Shown: in pieces, positions 7,970-16,894 of the stretch
Layout: each line of letters opens with the position of its first letter
Numbering within the stretch: the first letter of the stretch is position 1
Notes under the pieces: generated by a model
Told to the model about the DNA's origin: nothing
What the model saw: only the letters and a program-made list of their open reading frames with translations
The model's database searches: none
Made by a program: the position numbers and the translations under genes
DNA from: a bacterium
GTDB taxonomy: Bacteria > Actinomycetota > Acidimicrobiia > Acidimicrobiales > Bin134
Assembly: GCA_026708015.1 (NCBI GenBank)
Contig: JAPOVT010000035.1
Span: 1-62,315 of the forward strand
Direction of reading: 5' to 3'
DNA length: 62,315 bases

Positions 7970-9499
7970 GTCGCCCACCGTGCGGCGGTCGTAGGGCGCT
8001 TCGAAACTTGCCACGATGCGTCCGCCGTACATCACGAGGAGGCGGTCGGAGAGCTCGAACAGCTCATCGAGGTCGGAGGACACCAGCAAGACACCCGCGC
8101 CGCCATCTCGCAACTCCCGCAGCGACTGGCGCACGAAGTTGGTGGCGGAGAAGTCGAGGCCGCGAGTGGGTTGGGCCGCCACCAGCAGTTCGGCTCCCGG
8201 AGCCAGTTCTCTCGACAGGATCAAGCGCTGCACATTTCCGCCGGAGAGGCTTTCGGCCGGTTGCGCTACGGTGTTGTAGCGCACCCGCCAAACATCCATC
8301 GCCTCGGCTGCTCGACGCTTGTATTGGCGAAGCGAGATCAGCGGGAACCGCCGCCGGCGCCGCCCAACAAGGCGAAGCGCCGATTGGTTCAGCCACAGAG
8401 GGGCACTGCGGCTGATCCCCTCGGTGTTTCGGTCAAAGGGCACCAGGCGCAGTCCCCGCAGCCGTCTGCGAGCGGGACCAGCGCGGGTTGCGTCGATATC
8501 GCCGAGGCGCATAGAGCCGTCGGCGATGGGAGTCAGGCCGGCGATGGCCGAGACCAGGCTCCGCTGCCCGTTTCCCTCCACGCCGGCGATGCCCACGATC
8601 TCTCGGGATTCGACTCGGAGGTTGATTTTGCTGAGACCGAGCTCGAAGGCTGATTCCCGGCTGGAGACACCTACCAACTCCAACAGCGTCTCCTGAGCTG
8701 CTTCGGCTCTGGGTGCCATGCTGATGGTGCGATCAGCGCCGGATTCGGGTCCAACGATGGCGTCGCTCAGCTGTCCTTCAGAGACCTCGGCCATCTCGCT
8801 GGGGCCGAGGACCAATTCGCCGTCGCGCAGCACGCTCACCGTTTCCGCGACATCGGCTACCTCCCGCAACTTGTGCAGCACAATGAGGATGGTGACCCCG
8901 CCGTCGCGAAGGCGCTGCAAGCGCTCAAACAGTTGGTCGGTAGCGGTAGGCGTGAGCAAGGCCGTGGGCTCGTCCAACAGCAGAATTCGCGCGTCTCCAG
9001 CCAGCGCCCGCACAATCTCCAGCGACTGGCGGGTTTCCACGGGCAGATCCCGGATGCGAGTCGACAGCATTGCCAGATCGCCTAATTCGGCCACCTCGTT
9101 CTGCCATTGCCGGTGCAGTTCGGTCCGCCGGAAGAACCAACGGCCGCCTTTTCGGGCCGCGGTCAACTCAAGTGCCTCGGCGACCGTGAATGAGGGGGGC
9201 AGCGAGAAGTGCTGGTGGACCATCGCCAGTCCAGCGATTTGGGCGGCCCGCACGTCGCCGGGAGGAACCACACGCCCGCCCACCTGCACCTCTCCAGCCT
9301 GCGGTGCTTGCAGTCCGCCGAGAACTTTGGCCAGGGTGGTCTTGCCCGCTCCGTTCTGGCCGACTAGCGCGTGGATGCGACCGGGGGCAAGGTCGAGGCT
9401 TACATCGCGCAAGGCCTGGACGGCCCCGAAGGAGACGCCGAGCGATCGGCAGCGAACCGCCGGGGTATCGCCAGATGCCGACTCGCTCGGCACCGTCAT
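7946..9499 (-). CDS. BMP-type ABC transporter ATP-binding protein, two domains
   Basis: This 517-residue protein has two ABC domains, as in NupO/RbsA-type importers. Domain 1 (about residues 12-250) has Walker A GQNGAGKTT, a Q-loop MVHQHFSLPPSFTV, and a Walker B region ILLLDEPTALLTP. The second domain (about 265-517) has a degenerate P-loop GVEGNGQRSL, signature LSGGNVQRLILSRELAPG and AQPTRGLDFSA, typical of the weakly hydrolysing second half. It lies between the lipoprotein and the permeases in one operon and energises uptake at the inner face of the membrane. Confidence 0.93.
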   Translation of the reverse strand: MTVPSESASGDTPAVRCRSLGVSFGAVQALRDVSLDLAPGRIHALVGQNGAGKTTLAKVLGGLQAPQAGEVQVGGRVVPPGDVRAAQIAGLAMVHQHFSLPPSFTVAEALELTAARKGGRWFFRRTELHRQWQNEVAELGDLAMLSTRIRDLPVETRQSLEIVRALAGDARILLLDEPTALLTPTATDQLFERLQRLRDGGVTILIVLHKLREVADVAETVSVLRDGELVLGPSEMAEVSEGQLSDAIVGPESGADRTISMAPRAEAAQETLLELVGVSSRESAFELGLSKINLRVESREIVGIAGVEGNGQRSLVSAIAGLTPIADGSMRLGDIDATRAGPARRRLRGLRLVPFDRNTEGISRSAPLWLNQSALRLVGRRRRRFPLISLRQYKRRAAEAMDVWRVRYNTVAQPAESLSGGNVQRLILSRELAPGAELLVAAQPTRGLDFSATNFVRQSLRELRDGGAGVLLVSSDLDELFELSDRLLVMYGGRIVASFEAPYDRRTVGDAMTGALR

Positions 9500-9550
9500 C
9501 GCTTCAAGGTTACCGGCCTCAGGCTTCGGGATCGAAGGACGCTAGCGGCC

Positions 9551-10666
9551 TCAGAGCTCAGGATCGAAGGGCACGTCGAGTGATCCGTCGGTGATCTGCG
9601 AGCGAGCCTCGTCGATCTCGCCCAGCGTGGCGTTGATGATGTCCACCATCTCGGCCGGGCCGTCGGCAAGGAAGTCGGGATTGATCAACAGGTCAACCCC
9701 GCCTTCGGCCACTCCGGCGCCGACGTAGCCGGGCGTGTAGTCGTCGCTGAGGGCGTGGTCTACTTGGTCGTAGAGAACCTGTGCCCAATAAAGCAGGACA
9801 CTGGCGATCACGGCGGGGCTGTCGAAGTAGTTCTCCGAGCCGCCAATCACGTAGCCGCCCTTCTCCTCGGCGGCTTGGATAACGCCTAGGTCGGTGGCAG
9901 CGGCGTCGGTCATGATGATGTCCACGCCGCCGTCGTACAGCGCTGCGCCGAGTTCACGACCCTTGGCGGGGTCCTCGAAGGAATCCGCGAACGCGGCCTC
10001 GCCAGTGATGTCGGAGTTCTTGGTCTGGGCCGCGGCCACGAAGGCGTTGTAGTCGGCATTCAGCGGCGGGATCGACACGCCGCCCACGAATCCAACCTTG
10101 TCGGTGGTGTTCAGCGCACCGGCAAGGATGCCGGCCAGATAGGTGCCCTTGTAGTAGTCGAATCCGACGGAGACGAGATTGTCAACGCCTCCCTCGAAAC
10201 CGAAGACGTGAATAAAGCGGGTGTCGGGGAAATCCGGGGCCACGGCTGTGACGGCATCCTGCATGGGTGGGAAGGTCACGGCGATGATGTCGGTGCCCTG
10301 ATTGGCCAGATTTCGCAGGGTGGTCTCAAAGGTGGAGGGGTCGGTGGCCTCGATGAAGGTGGTTTCTGCGCCGAAGTCGGCCTCCACCATTTCGAGCCCT
10401 CGTAAGAGATCGTCGATCGGCCCCATGTCGCCCGCCTTCTGGTTGACCACGAGGGCCACCGATGGCGCCTCGGCTGGCTCTGGGGCGGGTGTCGGCGCCT
10501 CGGTGGGATCAGGCTCAGGTGCCTGCGTCGGGGCCTGAGTCGGCGCCTCAGTTGGGGCAGGGGTGGACTCCGGGGCGGCGCTGCCTCCGTCGTCATCGTT
10601 TCCGCAGGCGGCGGCGACAAGGGTGAGGGCCAGCAGGATGGCCGCGAACTTGAGTCGATTTCTCAT
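9551..10666 (-). CDS. BMP family substrate-binding lipoprotein
   Basis: The 371-residue precursor has a lipoprotein signal peptide ending LVAAAC (lipobox, Cys about 20), then an acidic GNDDDGG and a Pro/Thr/Ala/Glu-rich tether of about 35 residues that would hold the domain away from the membrane. The body is a Med/BMP (PF02608) fold: VALVVNQKAGDMGPIDD, FGFEGGVDNLVSVGFDYYKG and GFVGGVSIPPLNADYNAF. ATG 10666 is preceded by GGGAGGAA at good spacing; an earlier in-frame start has no signal. Family members bind purine nucleosides or related ligands; the substrate here is unknown. Confidence 0.92.
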   Translation of the reverse strand: MRNRLKFAAILLALTLVAAACGNDDDGGSAAPESTPAPTEAPTQAPTQAPEPDPTEAPTPAPEPAEAPSVALVVNQKAGDMGPIDDLLRGLEMVEADFGAETTFIEATDPSTFETTLRNLANQGTDIIAVTFPPMQDAVTAVAPDFPDTRFIHVFGFEGGVDNLVSVGFDYYKGTYLAGILAGALNTTDKVGFVGGVSIPPLNADYNAFVAAAQTKNSDITGEAAFADSFEDPAKGRELGAALYDGGVDIIMTDAAATDLGVIQAAEEKGGYVIGGSENYFDSPAVIASVLLYWAQVLYDQVDHALSDDYTPGYVGAGVAEGGVDLLINPDFLADGPAEMVDIINATLGEIDEARSQITDGSLDVPFDPEL

Positions 10667-10697
10667 TAGATTCCTCCCTGCTCGGGGCAGTGAGTTC

Positions 10698-10751
10698 ACT
10701 ATAATACAGTTTTTCAATTAATCGAAAGTGTAGATCTTCAGTTAATCGAAA
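10698..10751 (-). promoter_or_regulatory. Promoter/operator of the BMP transporter operon
   Basis: Two direct copies of TCA(A/G)TTAATCGAAA lie at 10714-10727 and 10738-10751, identical at 13 of 14 positions and exactly 24 bp apart. Read toward the transporter, the nearer copy covers the expected -35 region of a -10 box TATTAT (complement of 10701-10706) or TATAGT. The block is AT-rich against GC-rich flanks. This looks like a binding site for a regulator; the XRE-cupin protein at 14154 is the nearest candidate. No binding is proven. Confidence 0.5.
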
Positions 10752-10780
10752 TTAGCCAGGTGCCCGACCGGCAGGGCGAC

Positions 10781-11554
10781 TCAGCGGCCTTCCCATCGAG
10801 GGGCCCGCTTCTCGCTGAAGGCTCGAATTCCCTCCTCACAGTCCGACGACGTCAGCACCTCCACCAGGGCGGGAAGGTTGGCCATACGGGCGTCGGCGGC
10901 GGTCATATGGGAGGTGCGATTCACAATCTGCTTGATGGCCCGCAGCGACAGCGGGGCGCACGCCAGCAGATCCTCCAGCCAGCGGTCCACCGCGGTGTCC
11001 AGTTCCTCCGCGGGAACGACCTCGTTCAGCAGGCCCAGCCCCAGTGCCTCGGCGGCGCTGAAGCGCTTGCCGGTCAACAGCACCTCCATGGCCCACTTGG
11101 CCGGCAACTGCCGTGCCAGCGACACGATTCCCCCGTCCAGAGGAAGGCGACCCAATCGGGGCTCCACGAAGCCCAACACGGCATCGGCCGAGGCCACCGC
11201 CAAGTCGCATCCCACCACCAGTTCCAAACCGCCACCGAGGGCATACCCGTTGACCCTGGCCAGCACCGGCACATCCAGAGAGTCGCGCAGCGGAAGGTGG
11301 CCGAAACCGTCCTTGCGGGGCCGCAGCCAATAGTCGAGGTCGGTGGCCCCCTCGGCGCGCATGTCGTCGCCGGCGCAGAAGGAGCGGTCGCCGGCGCCGG
11401 TGAGAACCACCACCCGCACCGAGCGGTCGGCTTCGATGGCCTCCCAGGTCCGCAGCAGCTCGGTTTGGTGGGCCTCGTCGATGGCGTTCAGCCGCTCGGG
11501 GCGGTTGATCGTCACCCGGGCGACGTGATCGGCCACAACCAGATCGATGCTCAT
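10781..11554 (-). CDS. Enoyl-CoA hydratase/isomerase family protein
   Basis: A 257-residue crotonase-fold protein that should act on a CoA thioester. It has the oxyanion-hole segments RSFCAGDDM (about residues 60-70) and NGYALGGGLELVVGCDLAVA (about 103-122), and the region FVEPRLGRLPLDGG that normally carries catalytic acids. The ATG at 11554 gives a standard MSIDLVVADHVARVTINRPE start. It is the last gene of the FAD oxidoreductase/CoA-transferase operon, 37 bp after the CoA-transferase. Hydratase, isomerase or hydrolase activity cannot be separated by eye. Confidence 0.88.
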   Translation of the reverse strand: MSIDLVVADHVARVTINRPERLNAIDEAHQTELLRTWEAIEADRSVRVVVLTGAGDRSFCAGDDMRAEGATDLDYWLRPRKDGFGHLPLRDSLDVPVLARVNGYALGGGLELVVGCDLAVASADAVLGFVEPRLGRLPLDGGIVSLARQLPAKWAMEVLLTGKRFSAAEALGLGLLNEVVPAEELDTAVDRWLEDLLACAPLSLRAIKQIVNRTSHMTAADARMANLPALVEVLTSSDCEEGIRAFSEKRAPRWEGR

Positions 11555-11591
11555 TTCAGCGCTCCACAATTCGACAACACGAGGTCAGGGC

Positions 11592-12791
11592 TCATGCCAG
11601 CACTCCTGCGGTGATGAGCGCATGGACGCGTTCAGATTCGATTCCGAAGTCAGCCAACGCCTCAGCAGCACCTTGCCCCAGTCTTGGCGGAGGAAAGCGC
11701 AGCGATGCTGGTGTATCCGGCAGATGCACCGGAGACGCCAGCGAGCGCAGCGGCGTCAGGGCCGCTCGGGGCATCTCCGCGATCATCGGCGCGGTATGGG
11801 GGTCGTCTAGAGCCTCTTCAAGGGTCCGCACCGGCGCGCAGAGCACGTCTTGGGCTTCGAGACGCTGGACCACCTCGGCAGTGCTGAATCGCCCGATAGC
11901 CTCGGCGATCAAGGTTTGAAGGCGGGGCCGGTTGACGGCTTGTTCTGCCATGGTAGCGAATTCGGGCTGAGTCGAGAGGTCTGGCATCTCAAGGGCGGTG
12001 CAGATGTCGCGCAGCGGATTCGCCTTGAAGGCCCCCACCACAACAACCTCGCCGTCGGCCGCGGCAAATGTGCCCACCAGGGGGAGTCGAGCCCAGTTCA
12101 CGACCTCGCGACCCATCAGCGACATCGTGGCTTCCAAGATCTGCATGGCGAGAAGGGAGTCGTATAGCGAAACCTCGACCCTCTGGCCGCGTCCGGTGCG
12201 GGATCGTTGGAGCAGGGCCATGAGGATGCCCTGCACCATGTGCATTCCGGCGGTGTAGTCGGCCAGCGACACGGGATAGATCGCGGTGGGGTGGTCGTCG
12301 TCGGCCTTGTGGGCCATGGCCCCGGTGAGCGCCTGGGCCAGGATGTCTTGGCCGCCTTTGCGAGCGTACACCCCCTCGGTGCCGAAGCCGGTGCCTTGGG
12401 CGTAGACGATGCCGGGGTTGACTTCCGACAAGCGCTGGTAGCCCAGTCCCAAGCGGTCCATCACGCCTGGCCGGTAGTTGTTCACCACCACGTCGGCCTC
12501 GGCCACCAGATCGTCGATCAGGGCCAATCCCTCGGGGGTGCGGACATCAACCGCCACGCTGCGCTTGTTGCGGTTCACCGCTCCGAAGGCAGGATGCTCG
12601 GCACCGTCGGGATCGACGATGGCATGGCGGAAGATGTCGCCGCTGCCGGGGCGCTCGATCTTCAATACGTCGGCCCCGTGGTCGGCCAAAAGCTGGGTGG
12701 CGACGGGGCCCATCATGATCTGTGAGAAATCCAGGACCCTTATCCCGGCCAGCGGTTGGGCCGCGTTGGTGTCTGCGGCCCAACCGCTCAC
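11592..12791 (-). CDS. CaiB/BaiF (class III) CoA-transferase
   Basis: A 399-residue class III CoA-transferase that would move CoA between carboxylic acids through an aspartyl anhydride. It has the N-terminal GIRVLDFSQIMMGPVATQLLAD block, NRNKRSVAVD, NNYRPGVMDRLGL and a conserved Asp in YPVSLADYTAGMH that is the probable catalytic residue. The start is GTG 12791, which overlaps the FAD oxidoreductase stop as GTGA; the longer open frame upstream is antisense-like shadow. The gene activates a substrate for the downstream crotonase. The acid is unknown. Confidence 0.9.
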   Translation of the reverse strand: MSGWAADTNAAQPLAGIRVLDFSQIMMGPVATQLLADHGADVLKIERPGSGDIFRHAIVDPDGAEHPAFGAVNRNKRSVAVDVRTPEGLALIDDLVAEADVVVNNYRPGVMDRLGLGYQRLSEVNPGIVYAQGTGFGTEGVYARKGGQDILAQALTGAMAHKADDDHPTAIYPVSLADYTAGMHMVQGILMALLQRSRTGRGQRVEVSLYDSLLAMQILEATMSLMGREVVNWARLPLVGTFAAADGEVVVVGAFKANPLRDICTALEMPDLSTQPEFATMAEQAVNRPRLQTLIAEAIGRFSTAEVVQRLEAQDVLCAPVRTLEEALDDPHTAPMIAEMPRAALTPLRSLASPVHLPDTPASLRFPPPRLGQGAAEALADFGIESERVHALITAGVLA

Positions 12792-14149
12792 GGGGCCCCC
12801 TTTGTTGGGGGGCTGGCCGGGCGCGCCCGGGGGGAGGGGATGTCTCCCGGGTCGGCGCCGTGGCGGCGCAGGCGGCGCTGGATCGCGGCCACATCCGCTT
12901 TGCGGACGGTAACGCCAGTGTCCAGCGCCTCGACGGCGGCTGTGCCTGCCGCCTCGCCCATCGCCATGCAGGGCGGAATCTCCCGCGACAGCTTCTGGGC
13001 CTCGGGGGTCACTGAGTAGTGCCGTCCTGCGACCAGTAGCTGCTCCACCCGACGCGGCAGCATCGCCCGGTACGGCGTGTAGTAGCCGCGGCCGCGGGCC
13101 ACGCTGTCGGTGAAGTGAACCCGGTTCACCACGTCGTCTTTGGTTACGACGTACTCGCCATCGATCAGGCGCGACTGGCGGACTCCTATCTGGGGCGCCA
13201 CGTCGATCACCACGGCCTTCTCGAACCCCGGATAATGGTCGCGCACATAGTCCACAAGACCGGCGATCTTCTTGCGCCCCTCCCGGTCGGCAGCGGTGAG
13301 ATCCTCCACGCTCAGGCCGTCGTAGCCGGTCATGTGGGGACAGTTGCACCACACCACCCCCGGCAGCGGCGTCTTCAACCACCAGATGGCCCATGAACCG
13401 CCGAGGATTCGCCGGGCCTCGCGGTTCACCGCATGGCACTCGGCGGGCTGGGAGCGCTCGAAATGCTCGGCGGCGTCGGTGTCCACATTGCCGAGGCGAA
13501 AGACCGGGGTGACCATGTACGATCCCTCCACGAAGGGCGCGCCGGCGCGGGCAGCCACATCGGCGTCGCCGCTGGCGTCGATCACCACGTCGCCGAGCAC
13601 CGCTTGGGGGCCGGCTTTGGTTTCGCAGATCACGCCGGATACGGCATCGCCCTCCATGATCGGCGCCGAAAACCACGAGTGGAGCCGAACGTCGACCCCT
13701 GCTTCCTCCACAAGGTTGTTGGATACCCGCTTCCATCCGTCGGGGTCGAAGGCCACGGCGTACAAGATGGACTTCTTGGGGCCTTTGGCGTAGAGGTCGA
13801 ACACCCCCCATCGAGACCAGCGGTTCCACATCTCGTCACTCAGGATGCGGTCTTCTGGCGGTGGGTAGACGGCCAACCCCAGCGCGTCGAGGCGCTGCAC
13901 CATCTCTTGGGCGATGCCATGAACGGTGACCTCTTCGGCGCCGTCGGCGAAGTCGTCGAGCACCAGCACCATTCCTCCCGCCGCCAGACCTCCGAGGTAG
14001 GCATAGCGCTCCAGCAGGGTCACGCTGGCTCCTTGGCGGGCTGCCGACACCGCGGCAGCCAACCCGGCCGGTCCGCCCCCGACCACAACCACGTCGCTTC
14101 GGGCCATCACCGGCGCGTCGGCAGCGGCTCGGGTGACGGAGGCGCCCAT
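12788..14149 (-). CDS. FAD-dependent oxidoreductase
   Basis: The 453-residue protein begins with a Rossmann FAD-binding motif DVVVVGGGPAGLAAAVSAAR (about residues 19-38) and shows the FAD_oxidored (PF12831) hallmarks: YLGGLAAGGMV after the first helix, DVVIDASGDADVAARAG in the middle and LLVAGRHYSVTPEAQ near the end. The C-terminus is Pro/Arg-rich. It is the first gene of the operon, just downstream of the XRE-cupin regulator (4 bp gap), and probably oxidises or dehydrogenates the pathway substrate. The reaction is not predictable. Confidence 0.85.
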   Translation of the reverse strand: MGASVTRAAADAPVMARSDVVVVGGGPAGLAAAVSAARQGASVTLLERYAYLGGLAAGGMVLVLDDFADGAEEVTVHGIAQEMVQRLDALGLAVYPPPEDRILSDEMWNRWSRWGVFDLYAKGPKKSILYAVAFDPDGWKRVSNNLVEEAGVDVRLHSWFSAPIMEGDAVSGVICETKAGPQAVLGDVVIDASGDADVAARAGAPFVEGSYMVTPVFRLGNVDTDAAEHFERSQPAECHAVNREARRILGGSWAIWWLKTPLPGVVWCNCPHMTGYDGLSVEDLTAADREGRKKIAGLVDYVRDHYPGFEKAVVIDVAPQIGVRQSRLIDGEYVVTKDDVVNRVHFTDSVARGRGYYTPYRAMLPRRVEQLLVAGRHYSVTPEAQKLSREIPPCMAMGEAAGTAAVEALDTGVTVRKADVAAIQRRLRRHGADPGDIPSPRARPASPPTKGAP

Positions 14150-14153
14150 CGCC

Positions 14154-14801
14154 TCAGAAGCTCGGTGGGGTTACCACCCACAGGGTCACCGATGTGACTT
14201 CGCCAGGGTTCTCGTACCAGTGGGGGATGGTGGAGTCGTAGGAAATGGAGTCTCCCGCTCGCAGCACGTAGTGGGCGCCGCCCACGTTCACGGCGTGGCT
14301 TCCCTCCAAGACGATGCCGAATTCCTCGCCTTCGTGTGCGAATGGCGTGTCCTCGGTGGAGTATCCCGGCTCGGTCTCGATGCGGATGACCTCGAGGGCG
14401 CTGTCGGGCCTCGTGGTGAGCAATTCGGCCACGATGAGCTCATCGTTGGGAAGGTTGAGCCGGCGCCGATCCTCTTTTCTCAGCACCGGCGAGGTCATCT
14501 GCTCCCCGGCGACGAGGCGCGCCACCGGGATGCCAAGGGCGTGGGCCACCTGCACGAGCGTGTTGAATGACGGGTTGCCCTGTCCCCGCTCCACTTGGGA
14601 GAGCAGCCCCGCGCTGACCCCGGAGGCCGCGGCAAGCTGCTCTAGCGTCAATCCTTGGAGCTTTCGCAGCCGCTTGATCTCATTGCCCACTACCTGCACG
14701 GTGAGCGGGGGGCGGTCGGCGATGGCAAGGCGGGCGGCAGGGGCCGGAGTGTGCCAGTTGGACTTGTCGCTGTTCGGGTCTGGCGAATGCACTGTGGTCA
14801 C
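14154..14801 (-). CDS. XRE-family regulator with C-terminal cupin domain
   Basis: A helix-turn-helix (VVGNEIKRLRKLQGLTLEQL, then SGVSAGLLSQVERGQGNPSF) precedes a cupin_2 domain with GEEFGIVLEG, AGDSISYDSTIPHWYENPG. Such proteins (PuuR/SutR-like) sense small molecules through the cupin and control the neighbouring catabolic genes. It is divergent from the GMC dehydrogenase and in line with the FAD oxidoreductase operon, so it probably controls both. The start is uncertain: GTG 14801 or GTG 14792 (GAAG 8 nt upstream); the ATG at 14867 would run across the GMC start. Confidence 0.85.
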   Translation of the reverse strand: MTTVHSPDPNSDKSNWHTPAPAARLAIADRPPLTVQVVGNEIKRLRKLQGLTLEQLAAASGVSAGLLSQVERGQGNPSFNTLVQVAHALGIPVARLVAGEQMTSPVLRKEDRRRLNLPNDELIVAELLTTRPDSALEVIRIETEPGYSTEDTPFAHEGEEFGIVLEGSHAVNVGGAHYVLRAGDSISYDSTIPHWYENPGEVTSVTLWVVTPPSF

Positions 14802-14832
14802 TTCTACGAGAGGGTGGCTATCTTCAACAAAG

Positions 14833-14846
14833 TATATTATTTCAAT
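14833..14846 (+). promoter_or_regulatory. Probable leaderless promoter of the GMC operon
   Basis: TATATTAT at 14833-14840 lies 6 nt before ATG 14847, with no Shine-Dalgarno sequence, so transcription probably starts at or next to the start codon. The surrounding sequence on the opposite strand contains TTGAAATAATA and, 17 bp further, TTGAAGATAG. The word TGAAGAT also occurs in the transporter operator at about 10732-10740 (complement), which hints at one regulator for both sites. Confidence 0.4.
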
Positions 14847-16475
14847 ATGGTGACGCAGGGGCACCAATCGAACGTGGTGATAATCGGCGCCGGCGCCTCG
14901 GGCTCAGTCGCCGCTGCACGCCTGACTGCCGCCGGTTTTGAGGTTGTCTGTTTGGAGCAGGGTGATTGGGTGGGTCCCGCAGATTATATGGGTGCCCAAC
15001 CTGAGGCTGAGCTGGCATGGATTGAGCGGTGGAATCCCGATCCCAACGCCCGCCAAGGTTGGGCCGACTATCCGCTGACCGGGGATGCCGATGTGCGCCC
15101 GGTGATGTACAACGGCGTCGGCGGCGGCCTGGTGCAGTGGGCGGCCATGTGGCAGCCGCTGCTGGTCTCAGACTTCCGAGTGCGAACGCTCGACAGTGTT
15201 GCCGAAGACTGGCCCATCAGCTGGGGCGATCTGGCTGATGCCTACGCGCAACTGGCCGTCGACATGTCAGTGTCGGGCTTGGGCGGCGATCCAGCTCTGC
15301 CCGAGATGGACCCCTATCCCAACCCGCCGATACCCATTGGAAAGATCGGGAGGGTCGCAGCAGAAGGCATGGACCGCCTCGGCTGGCATTGGTGGCCCGG
15401 CGCCAATGCAATCGCCTCTCGTCGCCACCGAAGCCTTCAAGCCTGCCAACGGCGGGGCACCTGCATGACCGGATGCCCGGAGAACGCCAAGGCCACCCCA
15501 TCGCTCACGCACTGGCCTTCCGCTCAGGCCGCAGGTGCCCGACTAGTGACCGGCGCCCGCGTGATGGAGATTCCCGTGGACGAAAGAGGTCGGGTGCGCG
15601 GTGCTGTGTATCGAGACCGCGATGGCGTCGAGCACTTCCAGCCGGCGCAGGTGGTGATGTTGGCTGCCAACGCGGTGGGGACTGCTCGTTTGTTGCTGCT
15701 GTCGGTGTCGTCACGATTCCCCGATGGTCTGGCCAACTCTTCAGGACTGGTGGGACGACGGCTGATGCAGCACCCCTATCAAACAGTGACCGTCGTCTGC
15801 GACGATCCGCTCGAAGGCTGGCAGGGTCCTTGGGGGCAGGCCATCTACTCGCTGGAGTTTGCGGAGACCCACCCTGATCGGGATTTCCTGCGCGGCGCCA
15901 AATGGATGGTGATGCCGCACGGCGGGCCAATGTTCGCCGTGGCGGAATACCAGGAAGCCCGCCGGCACGAGGGCTTCGATGCGATATGGGGCCCCAATTT
16001 CCATCGGGCGGCCAATGAGATTTTCGGGCGCGCATTCACCTGGGGTATTCAGGCGGAAGATCTTCCCGAAGACCACAACCGGGTGATTCTTGATCCGTCG
16101 GAGTGCGACTCTTCGGGACTGCCTGCTGCTCGCATCGAGTACCGGGTGTCGGAGAACACCCGTCGCATACTCGACTTCAATGTGGCACGGGCCGTTGAAG
16201 CGGCAGAGTCGTCGGGAGCGGTGTCCACCATGGTGCGCGACATCTGGCCTACTGGCATCGGCCATGTGCTGGGCACAACCAGAATGGGCGACGACCCTGA
16301 GTCCTCCGTGGTGGATCGTTGGTGCCGGGCCCACGGCGTGCCAAATCTTTATGTGATCGACGGGGGTGTCTTTGTGACTGGGGGATCGGCTAATCCGACG
16401 GCCACCATTATGGCCAACGCTCTGCGTGTCACCGACCACATGATTGAAGCCCGGGCCTCACAAGAGGTGCCCTAA
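14847..16475 (+). CDS. GMC-type dehydrogenase flavoprotein (gluconate 2-dehydrogenase-like)
   Basis: This 542-residue protein has an N-terminal FAD motif NVVIIGAGASGSVAAARLTA and the GMC C-terminal domain with GIGHVLGTTRMGDDP and GGSANPTATIMANALRV, the latter carrying the expected active-site Asn region. A central ACQRRGTCMTGCPENAKATP segment with three Cys is typical of the membrane gluconate/fructose dehydrogenase branch rather than soluble oxidases. It is the first gene of a three-gene operon with a small subunit and a ferredoxin, so it probably oxidises an alcohol and passes electrons to ferredoxin. Substrate unknown. Confidence 0.88.
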   Translation: MVTQGHQSNVVIIGAGASGSVAAARLTAAGFEVVCLEQGDWVGPADYMGAQPEAELAWIERWNPDPNARQGWADYPLTGDADVRPVMYNGVGGGLVQWAAMWQPLLVSDFRVRTLDSVAEDWPISWGDLADAYAQLAVDMSVSGLGGDPALPEMDPYPNPPIPIGKIGRVAAEGMDRLGWHWWPGANAIASRRHRSLQACQRRGTCMTGCPENAKATPSLTHWPSAQAAGARLVTGARVMEIPVDERGRVRGAVYRDRDGVEHFQPAQVVMLAANAVGTARLLLLSVSSRFPDGLANSSGLVGRRLMQHPYQTVTVVCDDPLEGWQGPWGQAIYSLEFAETHPDRDFLRGAKWMVMPHGGPMFAVAEYQEARRHEGFDAIWGPNFHRAANEIFGRAFTWGIQAEDLPEDHNRVILDPSECDSSGLPAARIEYRVSENTRRILDFNVARAVEAAESSGAVSTMVRDIWPTGIGHVLGTTRMGDDPESSVVDRWCRAHGVPNLYVIDGGVFVTGGSANPTATIMANALRVTDHMIEARASQEVP

Positions 16476-16894
16476 TGAACGGTTCGGAGCCGACTCCAGC
16501 CCAACGTTTGGCGCTGGCGCGTCTGGCTGACATCCTCGTGGCCGAGGGGCTCGACATGCCATCCGCCTCTGCGGTCGGCGTGGCCGGCGACCTGCTGGAC
16601 CGATGCCTCGTGGCTGCACCCTCCTTGTTTGAGCCGCTAGTGGCTTTGCTCGACGAGGTGCCTGCTGACGGCCTAGAAGACTTTGTGCGGCGATTGGAAA
16701 TCGAGCGTCCTGGTGATTTCGCCATTCTGTCCACCACTGTGGTGGGTGCCTACTACCTCAGCGAGGAGGTGCGGGAGCTGATTGGCTACCCCGGCCAGCA
16801 GCCCAGCCCATTTTCGGTGGCCTCCGAACCCGACTACCTCGAGCTGCTAGAACGGGTCTACGAGCGGCACCCCGGCTATCGGGAGTGCTCATGA
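16475..16894 (+). CDS. Small subunit-like protein (gluconate 2-dehydrogenase subunit 3-like)
   Basis: A 139-residue helical protein with no metal-binding motif. Its start overlaps the flavoprotein stop (TAATG), and its end overlaps the ferredoxin start (ATGA). Size, position and the motif TTVVGAYYLSEEVRELIGYPG resemble subunit 3 of gluconate 2-dehydrogenase-type complexes, which stabilises the flavoprotein. A Tat signal, common in that family, is absent, so this complex would be cytoplasmic. The family assignment rests mainly on context. Confidence 0.6.
   Translation: MNGSEPTPAQRLALARLADILVAEGLDMPSASAVGVAGDLLDRCLVAAPSLFEPLVALLDEVPADGLEDFVRRLEIERPGDFAILSTTVVGAYYLSEEVRELIGYPGQQPSPFSVASEPDYLELLERVYERHPGYRECS

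Noticed and set aside
11592..13829. CoA-transferase frame extended to 745 codons
   Set aside because: The upstream part is Arg/Pro/Gly-rich and lies over the FAD oxidoreductase gene; the GTG at 12791 is the natural start.
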